NCBI RefSeq assembly: GCF_017872975.1
Contig: NZ_JAGGJP010000007.1
Span: 1-64,000 of the forward strand
Length of the DNA stretch: 64,000 nt
Origin: Rubellimicrobium aerolatum
GTDB taxonomy: Bacteria; Pseudomonadota; Alphaproteobacteria; Rhodobacterales; Rhodobacteraceae
Direction of reading: 5' to 3'
Part shown: piece after piece, positions 1 through 8,073 of the stretch
How the letters are laid out: each line of letters opens with the position of its first letter
How positions within the stretch are numbered: position 1 is the first letter of the stretch
Program-made: the position numbers and the translations under genes
Notes under the pieces: model-generated
What the model was told of the DNA's origin: nothing
The model's input: the letters and a program-made list of their open reading frames with translations, nothing else
Database searches by the model: none

Positions 1-95
1 AAAGGCCGCTCCGGCGCAAGACACCACAACATCAACCGCTGAGGGGGTCAGTTCTCTATGACGCGAGGAGGTCAGTTCCTGATGTCGCTGGACAC
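1..95. mobile_element. possible insertion-sequence end (terminal repeats)
   Basis: Two imperfect direct copies of a GGTCAGTTC-containing unit of about 22 bp lie at about 41-63 and 64-86 (GAGGGGGTCAGTTCTCTATG and a diverged copy). Repeated GGGGTCAGTT-type units are typical of the ends of some insertion sequences, for example the IS21 family. An open frame on the plus strand ends with TGA at 40-42 and could be the last 13 codons of a gene inside that element, but it is too short to identify. The decayed gene to the right loses its plausible protein sequence exactly here, as if the element had inserted into it. The element body would lie outside the window. Confidence 0.35.
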
Positions 96-1100
96 TCGTG
101 GATCTCCTCGATCATGAAGATGCGATCTTCGATGTCCGCGATCTCCGCAACCTGCTCAGCCCTCTCCTGAGGGGTGTCGGTTGGCATGCGTTGGATCATC
201 TGATCCCGGAAGATGACGAGCTGGCGCTTGGCGGCCGCAAAGAGGTGATGCTCCTCGAAGCGTCCCGACGGTCTCTGGAGCGACATCTTCGATGCGGTGA
301 ACCGGCGCCCTGACTTCTGCCGGTAGGCCTGCCGCAGGTTCGTGGCCGCGGCGGAGGGAGTCGCATACGCGCCCTCGACCAGGGACACCGGGTCGATGGA
401 GCATGGCCACGTTGTCCGCCGTCTGCCTCTGACGCCGATGGTCCAGGGTCGCGTTGATCCGCGATCCGGGTTGGCCCTTGCAGGGCTTGTGGATGAGCCG
501 GATCCGATCGGCCCCGGCAGGCTCGGCGACCTCGCGGGCGCCGACGTGATCCGCTTGACCCTTGGCGCCCTTCTCTCGCCGGGCTTTCGGGAACTCCGCG
601 CCGTCGAGCGCGAACTCGTGCGGCGCGTCGAGTTAGGCGGTCTGGCAGGCGCGACACCGCGGGCGCTCGAAGATGCCGTTGGCATCGCGCAGGCGCTCGA
701 TCTCGTCCCGGAGGTGCTCATTCGACAGAAGCTCGAAGTGAGTCCCGCACGGCCCTCGCCCACCATCGAACTGGCACTCGATATGCTTGCGGTCGAGCCA
801 AATGTGGGGATCCCCCATATACTCGAAGGTGGAGGAGATCCGCCGATACTTCGGGCCGGCCGTGCCATCGAGCTTGTAGTGCCCCAGGCTGCCGACGGCC
901 TAGGCGTTCGAGCCGAAGCTGCTCCCATGCGAACCGGCGCTGGAGCCGAGAAGGGCACGAAGCCCGAAACCTGCCTCGACGCCGAAGTTGCCGCAGTCGG
1001 GATCGTGGCAGGTGTTGAAGTTGAGCAGGCCCGCCGCCGGCGGGCAGATCTGCGCCAGCAATAGATTCGGAATGGACTTCACGGTCTGACCTCCGCTCAT
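56..1100 (-). pseudogene. decayed zinc-ribbon-like protein of unknown function
   Basis: Reading the minus strand from ATG at 1100, a plausible protein appears in pieces. There is an N-terminal part with a CxxxxC knuckle (NTCHDPDCGNFGV), an in-frame TAG at about 900, a middle part with GHYKLDGTAGPKYRRISSTF and another CxxC pair (RPRCRACQ), and an in-frame TAA at 633. The same frame then continues to about position 400. There the coherent sequence jumps to another frame, from VEGAYATPSAAATNLRQAYR to the stop at 56. The last residues come from the putative IS end, so the 3' end is probably truncated. Two stops and one frameshift argue against function. The cysteine pairs and neighbouring IS-like repeats suggest a transposon-associated protein, but I do not recognise the family. 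Confidence 0.5.
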
Positions 1101-1265
1101 AGCCGTGCGAGAGCTCCCCTTGCCGAGGAAGCAGCCTGACCTTGGCCGTTTCGGAGAAGACGGAAATTTCCGGGCACGATTTCTCGCGAGTGTTGCTCGT
1201 AGGACTTCCTACGATCCATCTCGACGAGGCCGGCAGAAAGCCGGGAAATTGTTCAAGGATGTCGA

Positions 1266-1295
1266 ACGCCTGCCGACCGGTGGGTCGGCAGGCGT
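1266..1295. terminator. strong hairpin, terminator-like
   Basis: Perfect 13-bp stem (ACGCCTGCCGACC with its complement) and a GGTG loop, about 70 nt beyond the stop of the minus-strand gene at 1368-1676. There is no clear T-run, so Rho-independent termination is possible but not proven. Confidence 0.5.
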
Positions 1296-1367
1296 GGAGC
1301 TATCCCCCGTAGAAGGGAACCAGTAGCATGGGGAGCCGGGGCCTATCCGTGCCGAGGATCGAGGGGG

Positions 1368-1676
1368 TCAGCCCCGGCACTCGGGATGCTCGGCGCGATC
1401 GCGCGCGCTGTCGCACCCCGATCCGCCCGGCACCCGGGCCCGGCGGCCCCGGTCGTCGTCCCGGGAATCGTCCCGCTTGTCGCCCCGACCCCGGTCGTCC
1501 CGACCCTTGTCGTCGCCGCCCCGGCCCCGGCCGCGCCGGTCGAAGCTGTCGTGGTCCGCGCCGTCGAAGGCCTGGAGCCCGGCAATCCGGGAGCCGGCGT
1601 CGAACGTTCCGGCCGTCGCGGGAAGCGTTCCCAGGACAAGGGCGACGACCGCGCCACTCAGGATGAAGGTCCTCAT
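1368..1676 (-). CDS. exported Asp/Arg/Gly-rich low-complexity protein
   Basis: A 102-residue protein. Residues 1-22 form a clear Sec signal peptide (MRTFILSGAVVALVLG, then LPATAG), with cleavage expected after TAG. The mature part begins with a short ordinary stretch and from about residue 46 is dominated by RGRGRGGDDKGRDDRGRG-type sequence, highly charged and probably disordered. It ends with two cysteines (Cys88 and Cys100). The start is supported by AAAGGAAC eight bases upstream. It is divergent from the gene at 1912, and the gap between them holds an inverted repeat that also occurs once before the nearby sensor kinase. No enzymatic domain is visible. An acid/base-rich periplasmic or secreted binding protein is possible but unproven. 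Confidence 0.65.
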   Translation of the reverse strand: MRTFILSGAVVALVLGTLPATAGTFDAGSRIAGLQAFDGADHDSFDRRGRGRGGDDKGRDDRGRGDKRDDSRDDDRGRRARVPGGSGCDSARDRAEHPECRG

Positions 1677-1793
1677 GATGTGTTCCTTTCGTTGGGGTCC
1701 GGGTTCTCCGATGCCTTCAGTCTGACCGGGGCGCGGTCGTCGCGGCACGGACCCCGGTCTGCCGATCCGGCCCGACCTGCGGCCCCCGACGTC

Positions 1794-1845
1794 CGGACCA
1801 AGGTCCCCTCCGGGTCGGCCGGCCCCGGAAAGGGACTTTGGTCCG
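1794..1845. promoter_or_regulatory. inverted repeat, putative operator between divergent genes
   Basis: The left arm starts CGGACCAAGGTCCCC and the right arm, read on the other strand, starts CGGACCAAAGTCCC. The arms agree over about 21 positions with one indel. A third copy (CGGACCAAAGGCTGTTTCC on the minus strand) lies at 4572-4594, before the sensor kinase gene. The right arm sits about 65 bp before the start at 1912, with a TACCTT box between, which fits a regulator site. Operator function is inferred. Confidence 0.45.
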
Positions 1846-1911
1846 TCCTGCGCTCCGGCCGTTCCGGTGCTACCTTTGGGCGAGCCCGAACCCGTGCCGA
1901 GTTCCACCCGC

Positions 1912-2469
1912 ATGAGCCTCGAACTCCGCCCCAGCCGACGCCGCGCGCTGTCCCTCTTGGCCTGGGGGGCGACGCTGGCCGCCCTTCCCTTCGGGGTGGG
2001 GCCGCAAGGGCGTCTCATGGCGCCCTCCGCCTGGGCGCGGGACGGGGATGACGGAGAGGACAGCGGCCGCGGGCGGGGACGCGGACGCGGCCGTTCGGGC
2101 GACGGCGGGGATGATGGCGGCTCCGATGACTCGGGACGCGACGACTCCGGACGCGACGACTCGGGACGCGACGAGCCGGGCCGGGGCGGGCGCGGAACCG
2201 AAGACCGGAACGGCGGCGGTGACGGCGGCGGGGGCGGCAACGGCGGTGGAGGACGCGACGATCGGTCGGGCTCGTCGGGCCGCCGCGCCGGTCCGGCTGC
2301 GCGCGACGCATCCGCCGCCGTCTCCCGCGACATCGAGGTGCGCCACTCCGACGGCTGGACGGAACGGATCGTGGCGGGCCGCTACGAGCTGACCGACCAT
2401 CTGCGCCGGCTCGTGGTGCGGCGCCCGGCCACGGGCGAGGACCTCCGGCGCATGATCGCCCTGCGCTAG
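1912..2469 (+). CDS. exported low-complexity protein with conserved-looking C-terminal domain
   Basis: A 185-residue protein from the ATG at 1912, chosen because a twin-arginine-like N-region (RPSRRRALSLLAWG) and a hydrophobic stretch follow directly; an in-frame ATG at 1867 would add 15 residues before the signal. Residues about 45-130 are low complexity: runs of Gly/Arg, then four 15-nt repeats giving DDSGR units, then poly-Gly. The last 45 residues are ordinary sequence (DIEVRHSDGWTERIVAGRYE, then VVRRPATGEDLRRM) and look like a small folded domain. It is divergent from another Asp/Arg/Gly-rich exported protein and convergent with a two-component system. The function is unknown. Confidence 0.7.
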   Translation: MSLELRPSRRRALSLLAWGATLAALPFGVGPQGRLMAPSAWARDGDDGEDSGRGRGRGRGRSGDGGDDGGSDDSGRDDSGRDDSGRDEPGRGGRGTEDRNGGGDGGGGGNGGGGRDDRSGSSGRRAGPAARDASAAVSRDIEVRHSDGWTERIVAGRYELTDHLRRLVVRRPATGEDLRRMIALR

Positions 2470-2486
2470 GCCCCCTTGGCCGCCCG

Positions 2487-3137
2487 CTAGCCCCGCCGGT
2501 CGGGCCAGCTATCGCGGGCGATCAGCGCGGCCTCGGTCCGGTTGCGGGCCTGGAGCTTCTGGAGGATCGCCGTCATGTAGTGCTTGACGGTTTTCTCCTG
2601 GAGGTCGAGCTCGCGCGCCACCTCCTTGTTGCTCTTGCCTACGGCGATTCGGCGCAGGATCTCCTCCTCGCGCTTGGTGAGCGTGTCGAGGGGCGTCGTC
2701 TCCCTCTGGGGCCGCGGGGCGTTCATCGCCGCCAGCACCTTCATGGCGAGCGAGGGGGCCACGTAGGTCCGCCCCTCGGCCAGGTCGGCGACGATGCCCA
2801 CCAGGTCACGCGCGCCGACGCCCTTGAGGATGTAGCCGGCCGCCCCCGCCTTGAGCGCCTGCATCACGTCGTCGTCCTCCTCGGACACGGTGAGCATGGC
2901 GCAGCGCGGCGGCTGGGGGCCGGCCATGATGCGCCGCAGCGCCGCGATCCCGCCCCCCGGCATGGAGATGTCGAGAAGCACCAGGTCGGGCCTCTCGCGC
3001 GAGACCGCCGCCTCGGCCTCGGCGGCCGAGGCAGCCTCGCCCACGACCGCGAAGCGGCCCGATTCGGCCAGCGTCCGCGTCACCCCGTCGCGGTAGAGCG
3101 GATGGTCGTCGGCCACCACGATGCGGATCAGGTCCAT
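2487..3137 (-). CDS. NarL/FixJ-type response regulator
   Basis: A 216-residue two-domain regulator. The receiver domain (residues 1-120) has the acidic pair Asp10-Asp11, the phosphoacceptor Asp56 in LVLLDISMP, and the conserved Lys105 in YILKG. The LuxR-type helix-turn-helix follows at about 150-216 (LTKREEEILRRIAVGKSNKE and then KTVKHYMTAIL). The start ATG lies inside the last codons of the sensor kinase gene (10-nt overlap), so the two are translationally coupled and almost certainly partners. A shared inverted motif before the kinase gene and between the exported-protein genes at 1368 and 1912 is a candidate binding site. The signal and targets are not known. Confidence 0.92.
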   Translation of the reverse strand: MDLIRIVVADDHPLYRDGVTRTLAESGRFAVVGEAASAAEAEAAVSRERPDLVLLDISMPGGGIAALRRIMAGPQPPRCAMLTVSEEDDDVMQALKAGAAGYILKGVGARDLVGIVADLAEGRTYVAPSLAMKVLAAMNAPRPQRETTPLDTLTKREEEILRRIAVGKSNKEVARELDLQEKTVKHYMTAILQKLQARNRTEAALIARDSWPDRRG

Positions 3138-4546
3138 GCCGGCCCCCCCAGGTCCAGTGTCATCGCGACCTCGGCGCCGCCATCCACCCGCGTGCGCGCG
3201 GTGAAGGTGCCGCCCAGGCTCTCCACCCGGTCGCGCAGGCCCGACAGGCCCATCGCCCCCTCGCGCGGTTCCGGCGGCAGGCCGGGCCCGCGGTCGCGCA
3301 CCGTCAGCCGCAACTCGCGGTCGGCGCAGGCCAGCTCCACCTCCAGGCACGCCCCGCCGGCGTGGCGCCCAGCGTTGCCCAGGCTTTCCTGGAGGAAGCG
3401 GAAGACGCAGAGCCGGGCGGCGGGGTCGAGCGGCGGGTCCCGGTCCCGGTCCATCCGCACGGTGACCTCCTGGCCCGTGCGCGCCTCGTGGGCCTCCACC
3501 GCGCCCTCGACGATCTCGGGCAGGGACAGGCCGGCGATGTCGGGCAACTGGAGCCCGCGCGACAGCGCCCGCACCTCGGCCATGGCCCTCGACACCGCCT
3601 CGGCGACCTGAGCGAGGTCCCGCTCGGCCGTCTGCCCCTCCAGCCGCTCCCGCAGGGTGTCGAGCCGCAGCGCGACATAGGCCAGGTGCTGCGCGGGGCC
3701 GTCGTGGAGGTCCGCGCCGATGCGCCTCATGGTCCGGTCGGCCTGCGCCGCCGCCCGCGCCGCCGCCGCCTGCACCCGAAGGCGCAGGTCGTGGTTGCGC
3801 GCGGACAGGTCGCGCAGGTCATGCAGGCGGTTGTCCAGCGCGCGGCGCTGCGCGTCGATGGTGCGACTGCCGCCCAGGACGATCGCGTAAAGGACGCCGC
3901 CCAGCAGCAGCGTCGTCGTGGCCACCGCCGCCCAAGCCCCGGCCCGCGCCGCCCGCAGGTCGCGCTTCAGCTCGGGGGCGACCGCGTAGAACTCGGCGAC
4001 GGCGATCACGCGGCCGGAATAGACCGCCCGGATGGGCGAGTAGATCTCCAGGAGCGGCAGATCCAGCGCCGCCTCGGCGCGGCTTTCCTCCTCGCTCAGG
4101 TCGTCGAACGAGGCCACGACCTCGCCGCCCCAGGCGCGGCGCAGGTCGTCGGCCAGCCCGAACTCCCGCCCGATCAGGTCACGGTTCTCGGACCAGATGA
4201 CGCGGCCGTCGCCGCTCCAGAACTTGAAGGACGCGATCCGCTCGCCCAGGGGGGTGCTCGACAGGATCTCGTGCAGCGCCCGCTCCGCGCCCGGCGACAG
4301 CTCGCCCGAGTCCGAGAGCTGCTGGCTGATCGGCGCGATCACGCTGTCCATGTAGAGCGCGGTGGCGTTGGCCGAGTTGCGGACCACCGCCTCCTCGATC
4401 CGGTCGGTGACGACGGCGCCGATGGCCAGGGTCGCCAGCACCAGCACCACGCCCGAGGCCCAGGCGAACCGGGTCGCGAGCGAGCGGCGGGCCCAGAGGG
4501 CCCCCAGTCCGTCGCGGGGACGCAGGGATGGGGCGAGAACGGTCAT
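3128..4546 (-). CDS. membrane sensor histidine kinase, NarX/DegS-type (HisKA_3)
   Basis: A 472-residue kinase. Transmembrane segments at about 27-47 and 203-225 enclose a periplasmic sensor domain of about 155 residues with a PAS-like look (ASFKFWSGDGRVIWS). A linker coiled coil (229-275) leads to the HisKA_3 dimerisation domain with phospho-acceptor His281 (ADLHDGPAQHLAY). The HATPase domain follows, with the N box (NAGRHAGG), DRGPGLPPEP and the G box (GAMGLSGLRDRVESLGG). It overlaps the response regulator by 10 nt. Its upstream region carries one copy of the CGGACCAAAG motif, consistent with autoregulation. The ligand is unknown. Confidence 0.92.
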   Translation of the reverse strand: MTVLAPSLRPRDGLGALWARRSLATRFAWASGVVLVLATLAIGAVVTDRIEEAVVRNSANATALYMDSVIAPISQQLSDSGELSPGAERALHEILSSTPLGERIASFKFWSGDGRVIWSENRDLIGREFGLADDLRRAWGGEVVASFDDLSEEESRAEAALDLPLLEIYSPIRAVYSGRVIAVAEFYAVAPELKRDLRAARAGAWAAVATTTLLLGGVLYAIVLGGSRTIDAQRRALDNRLHDLRDLSARNHDLRLRVQAAAARAAAQADRTMRRIGADLHDGPAQHLAYVALRLDTLRERLEGQTAERDLAQVAEAVSRAMAEVRALSRGLQLPDIAGLSLPEIVEGAVEAHEARTGQEVTVRMDRDRDPPLDPAARLCVFRFLQESLGNAGRHAGGACLEVELACADRELRLTVRDRGPGLPPEPREGAMGLSGLRDRVESLGGTFTARTRVDGGAEVAMTLDLGGPAWT

Positions 4547-4571
4547 GCCTCTTTATTGCGCGTCGTGTCCG

Positions 4572-4594
4572 CCGGGGAAACAGCCTTTGGTCCG
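4572..4594 (-). promoter_or_regulatory. third copy of the CGGACCAAAG motif, before the sensor kinase
   Basis: On the minus strand the site reads CGGACCAAAGGCTGTTTCC and ends about 26 nt before the kinase ATG. On the plus strand 18 of 23 positions match the right arm of the inverted repeat at 1794-1845. It is a candidate autoregulatory site; protein binding is inferred. Confidence 0.4.
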
Positions 4595-4615
4595 AGGCCC
4601 CGACCCGCCGCGGCC

Positions 4616-5197
4616 TCAGCCGCGCCGGCAGGCGTGGAGCTGCGCGTCGTACATCGCCGCCCGCTGGTCGAGGTCGGAGGCCACGCGCATCAGCCAGGCC
4701 TTCTCCAGGTAGCTCTGCCGGGCGTAGCCGCCCCGCCCCTCGTGGTAGGCGAGATACTGGTTCTCGGTGTCGTTGAGGGGGATGCCCAGCTCGGCCGCCG
4801 TCTGCGCCATGTACCAGCCCATGAAGTCGGTGGCGTCGAAGATGTCGTCCCGCCGGCCGCGCCCCTGCTCGCGCTGGTATTCGGCCCAGGTGCCGTCGAG
4901 CGCCTGGCTGTAGCCGTAGGCCGAGGACTGGCGCCCCACGGGGATCACGCCCAGCGCGTACTGGTGCGGGGTGCGGGCGTTCCCGACGAACTTCGACTCC
5001 TGGTAGATGATCGCCATCTGGACGGCCACCGGCACGCCCCAGCGCCGCTCCGTGGCGCGGAAGGCCCGGTAGTAGCCGGGCCGCTGGTCCAGGATGCGGC
5101 AGGCGTTGTCGAGATCCCGCGGCGCCGAGTAGTCGCGCTGCCCTCCGCAGGCCGCCACAAGGAGGACGAGCGCCAAGACGCGCAGTTTCTTGCTCAT
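4616..5197 (-). CDS. SLT-domain lipoprotein (putative lytic transglycosylase)
   Basis: A 193-residue lipoprotein. Residues 1-17 form a signal ending in the lipobox LVAAC, so it should be lipidated at Cys17. The body matches the SLT fold: a catalytic-glutamate-type segment (MAIIYQESKFVG, Glu67), then the YGYSQALDGTWAEYQ and YLAYHEGRGGY motifs that line the glycan groove. Such enzymes cleave peptidoglycan between MurNAc and GlcNAc. It is shorter than Slt/MltC proteins and holds one catalytic domain only. The gene ends 69 nt upstream of the kinase start on the same strand and may be co-transcribed with it. A start further upstream would lose the signal peptide. Confidence 0.82.
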   Translation of the reverse strand: MSKKLRVLALVLLVAACGGQRDYSAPRDLDNACRILDQRPGYYRAFRATERRWGVPVAVQMAIIYQESKFVGNARTPHQYALGVIPVGRQSSAYGYSQALDGTWAEYQREQGRGRRDDIFDATDFMGWYMAQTAAELGIPLNDTENQYLAYHEGRGGYARQSYLEKAWLMRVASDLDQRAAMYDAQLHACRRG

Positions 5198-5425
5198 GCC
5201 CGATGTCCCTCGACTCGTCGGCGGGGTCGGCCCCGCCCGTTTTGGGACAACTCTAGCGCAGGATCGTCCGTCGGGAAACGGCCTTCGACGGAGCCGCGCC
5301 CGATCGGAGCCGTCCCGCCACTGTCGGGCCACGGGAGACGGACTGTTTCTGGCGAAAGAAAGGCGAAAACATGGACAAATCGGACTTATGCGCGTTTCAT
5401 GGGCAGGCAAGATGGAGGACGATCC

Positions 5426-5752
5426 ATGATTCCGACCTACGCGAAGTATGGATTGGGCCAGGTCCTGCGGCACCGGACGCGCGACTTCCGGGGGGTCGTC
5501 TTCGACATCGACCCGCGCTTCTCCAGCACGGAGGACTGGTATCGCGCCATCCCCGAGGGAAGTCGGCCCCGCCGCGACCAGCCCTTCTACCACCTGCTGG
5601 CCGAGAACGGGGATGGCAGCTACCTTGCCTACGTCTCGGAGCAGAACCTCGTCCCCGACACCTCCGGGGTGCCGGTGGACCATCCCGACCTCCCCGACTT
5701 CTTCGGATCGTTCGAGGACGGGCATTACGAGATGCAGGCCCAGTTCAACTAG
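5426..5752 (+). CDS. hspQ: HspQ-family heat shock protein
   Basis: A 108-residue protein with the YccV/HspQ signature: KYGLGQVLRHRTRDFRGVVF at the N terminus, DPRFSSTEDWY, and a PFYHLLAEN...YVSEQNL core. In enterobacteria HspQ binds hemimethylated oriC DNA and acts as a specificity-enhancing factor for the Lon protease; here the role is by homology. The start at 5426 is preceded by GGAGGA at six bases; an in-frame ATG nine codons upstream would bury that ribosome-binding site inside the gene. Length is normal for the family. Confidence 0.9.
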   Translation: MIPTYAKYGLGQVLRHRTRDFRGVVFDIDPRFSSTEDWYRAIPEGSRPRRDQPFYHLLAENGDGSYLAYVSEQNLVPDTSGVPVDHPDLPDFFGSFEDGHYEMQAQFN

Positions 5753-5880
5753 GCGGGGCCGACCCACCCGCCCGACGCGGCGCCATGAAGGCGACCCTGG
5801 TGCCCGCCGGGGGCGGCCGGGGCCTTGCCTTCGGGGCGGCGGGCTGTCGTGATGCAGGTCCGCCCACGGAGCCCGTCATC

Positions 5881-6339
5881 ATGAGAGCCGACTACCCCGA
5901 CCTGCGGCGCCGCATCGCCGCCCTGACCGAGGGCGAGGACGATCCCGTCAGCCTCATGGCCACGGTCGCCTGCGAGGTGCACCACGCCGACGACCGCTTC
6001 GACTGGACCGGCTTCTACCGCGTGGTCGCGCCCGGACTGCTCAAGATCGGCCCCTACCAGGGCGGGCACGGCTGCCTTTCGATCGCCTTCGAGCGCGGCG
6101 TCTGCGGCGCGGCGGCGCGCACCGGCGAGGTGCAGCTCGTCCCCGACGTGGAGGCCTTCCCCGGCCACATCGCCTGCTCCTCCTCCACCCGCAGCGAGAT
6201 CGTGCTGCCGGTCCGGGACGGGGCCGGGCGGCTGATCGGCGTGTTCGACATCGACAGCGACCGGCTCGCCGCCTTCGACGAAGGGGACGCGCGCGAGCTG
6301 GGGGCGATCCTCGGCGACACCTTCGGCCGCCTCCGCTGA
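5881..6339 (+). CDS. msrC: free methionine-(R)-sulfoxide reductase (GAF domain)
   Basis: A 152-residue single GAF-domain enzyme reducing free Met-R-sulfoxide. All three functional cysteines of the family are present: Cys65 (QGGHGCLSI), Cys75 (RGVCGAAA) and Cys99 (PGHIACSSS), matching Cys84, Cys94 and Cys118 of the E. coli enzyme. The DWTGFY and EIVLPV motifs are also typical. It is followed after 31 nt by a pseudouridine synthase on the same strand. Oxidative-damage repair is the expected role, recycled by thioredoxin. Confidence 0.9.
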   Translation: MRADYPDLRRRIAALTEGEDDPVSLMATVACEVHHADDRFDWTGFYRVVAPGLLKIGPYQGGHGCLSIAFERGVCGAAARTGEVQLVPDVEAFPGHIACSSSTRSEIVLPVRDGAGRLIGVFDIDSDRLAAFDEGDARELGAILGDTFGRLR

Positions 6340-6370
6340 CGCCCTTGCCAGCGGCGGCGGCCTCGGCCAG

Positions 6371-7024
6371 ATGCGCGGCATGGACAGCGCCTACGACCCG
6401 CCGCAAGGCCCCCTGACGATCCTGCACGACGACCATGAACTGGTCTTCGTGGACAAGCCCGCCGGACTCCTGTCGGTCCCCGGCAAGGGCGAGCATCTGG
6501 CCGACTGCCTGATCGAGCGGGTGCGGCGGGTCTTCCCGACGGTTCTCCTCGTCCATCGGCTCGACCGCGACACATCGGGGGTGATGGTCTTCGCGCTGAC
6601 GCCGCTCGCGCAGCGGCACCTGGGCTGGCAGTTCGAGGAGCGGACGACGAAGAAGACCTATGTCGCCCGCCTTTGGGGCGAGATGGCCGAGCGGGAGGGC
6701 GTCGTGGACCGGCCCATCATGGTGGACTGGCCCAACCGGCCCCGGCAGATGATCCACCCCGACGGCCGCCCCGCCGTGACCCGCTGGAAGGCGCTGAAGC
6801 GCGGCGGCGGCGAGACGCGGGTGCGGCTGTTCCCCGAGACGGGGCGCTCCCACCAGCTCCGGGTCCACATGCTGTCGCTGGGGCACCCGATCCTGGGCGA
6901 CCCCTTCTACGCCGAGGGGCCCGCGCGCGATTTCGACCGGCTGATGCTCCACGCCGAGAGCCTTCAGGTCCGCCACCCCGACGGGGGACGGAGCTTCAAG
7001 GTCACGTCGCCCGTGCCGTTCTAG
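6371..7024 (+). CDS. RluA-family pseudouridine synthase
   Basis: A 217-residue enzyme without an S4 domain, so closest to the compact RluA type (23S rRNA U746 and tRNA U32 in E. coli); the exact target is uncertain. The catalytic motif is [15 protein letters not shown], with the invariant Asp in LDRDTSG. The family motifs [20 protein letters not shown] and [22 protein letters not shown] follow in order. An in-frame ATG three codons downstream is an alternative start. Its TAG stop overlaps the stop of dapA on the other strand by three bases (convergent ends). Confidence 0.87.
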   Translation: MRGMDSAYDPPQGPLTILHDDHELVFVDKPAGLLSVPGKGEHLADCLIERVRRVFPTVLLVHRLDRDTSGVMVFALTPLAQRHLGWQFEERTTKKTYVARLWGEMAEREGVVDRPIMVDWPNRPRQMIHPDGRPAVTRWKALKRGGGETRVRLFPETGRSHQLRVHMLSLGHPILGDPFYAEGPARDFDRLMLHAESLQVRHPDGGRSFKVTSPVPF

Positions 7025-7893
7025 TTGACCAGCCCCGCGTGGCGCATCGCCGCCCGGATCGCCTCCTTCACGCGGTCGGACGGCGGCAGGAGCGGCGAGC
7101 GCACTTCCTCCGAGCACATTCCCAGCACCGAGAGCGCGTACTTCGCCCCGGCGACGCCCGGCTCCAGGAAGATCGCCTCGTGCAGCGGCATCAGACGGTC
7201 GAGGAGGCCCAGCGCCGCCGCGTAGTCGCCGCGCAGGGTCGCCTCCTGGAACTCGGCGCAGAGGCGCGGCGCGACGTTGGCCGTGACGCTGATGCAGCCG
7301 CGCCCGCCATGGGCGTTGAAGCCCAGCGCCGTCGCGTCCTCGCCGGACAGTTGGCAGAAGTCGGGGCCGCAGGTGATCCGGGTCTTGGGCACCCGGCTCA
7401 GGTCGCCGGTCGCGTCCTTGACGCCGACGATCATGGGATGCCGGGCCAGTTCGCCCATGGTGGCGGGGGTCATGTCCACGACCGAGCGGCCGGGGATGTT
7501 GTAGATGACGATGGGCAGGCCGACCCCGGCCGCCGCAAGGAAGTGGGCGACCAGCCCCGCCTGCGTGGGCTTGTTGTAGTAGGGCGTCACCACCAGCGCG
7601 GCCTGCGCGCCCGCGCGCTGGGCGGCGTCCACCAGCCGCACCGTCTCAATGGTGTTGTTGGACCCCGCTCCGGCGATCACCGGAACCCGACCGGCGGCCA
7701 GCCGCACCACCGTCTCGACGACGAAATCGTGCTCCTCGTGGCTCAGCGTCGGGCTCTCGCCCGTGGTCCCGACCGGCACCAGCCCGTGCGAGCCCTCGGC
7801 GATCTGCCATTCCACCAGCCGCTCCAGCGCGTCGAGGTCCAGCTTGCCATCCCGGAAGGGGGTGACGAGGGCGGGAAGCGAGCCCTGGAACAT
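7021..7893 (-). CDS. dapA: 4-hydroxy-tetrahydrodipicolinate synthase
   Basis: A 290-residue TIM-barrel aldolase condensing pyruvate with aspartate semialdehyde, the first committed step of lysine/diaminopimelate synthesis. The Schiff-base Lys159 lies in [10 protein letters not shown], catalytic Tyr131 in YNIPGRS (with Arg136), and the TTG loop in [15 protein letters not shown]. Length is standard. The closely related pyruvate-aldolase family (NanA, KdgD) is excluded mainly by the overall motif set, so the assignment is strong but not absolute. It is convergent with the pseudouridine synthase gene. Confidence 0.92.
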   Translation of the reverse strand: MFQGSLPALVTPFRDGKLDLDALERLVEWQIAEGSHGLVPVGTTGESPTLSHEEHDFVVETVVRLAAGRVPVIAGAGSNNTIETVRLVDAAQRAGAQAALVVTPYYNKPTQAGLVAHFLAAAGVGLPIVIYNIPGRSVVDMTPATMGELARHPMIVGVKDATGDLSRVPKTRITCGPDFCQLSGEDATALGFNAHGGRGCISVTANVAPRLCAEFQEATLRGDYAAALGLLDRLMPLHEAIFLEPGVAGAKYALSVLGMCSEEVRSPLLPPSDRVKEAIRAAMRHAGLVN

Positions 7894-8073
7894 GGCGGCG
7901 GTCCTTTCCGTTGGATGGTCGGACGCCGGGGCCGCCGGGCCCCCGCGTCGCGGCGGGCCAAGCCCTAGACGCTTTTCCGCCCAGTGCCAAGTTGGTGACT
8001 TGCCGGTTGCGCGGCGGCCTGCGACGCTGCCATGACTGTCCCCCGAAGCCCCCCATCCGGACCCTGCGCCTCC

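Noticed and set aside
1105-1326. A possible 73-residue plus-strand protein
   Set aside because: No ribosome-binding site, no family motif, and it covers the hairpin at 1266-1295.
5371-5425. An HspQ start upstream of 5426
   Set aside because: It would place the GGAGGA ribosome-binding site inside the coding region and add residues not found in the family.
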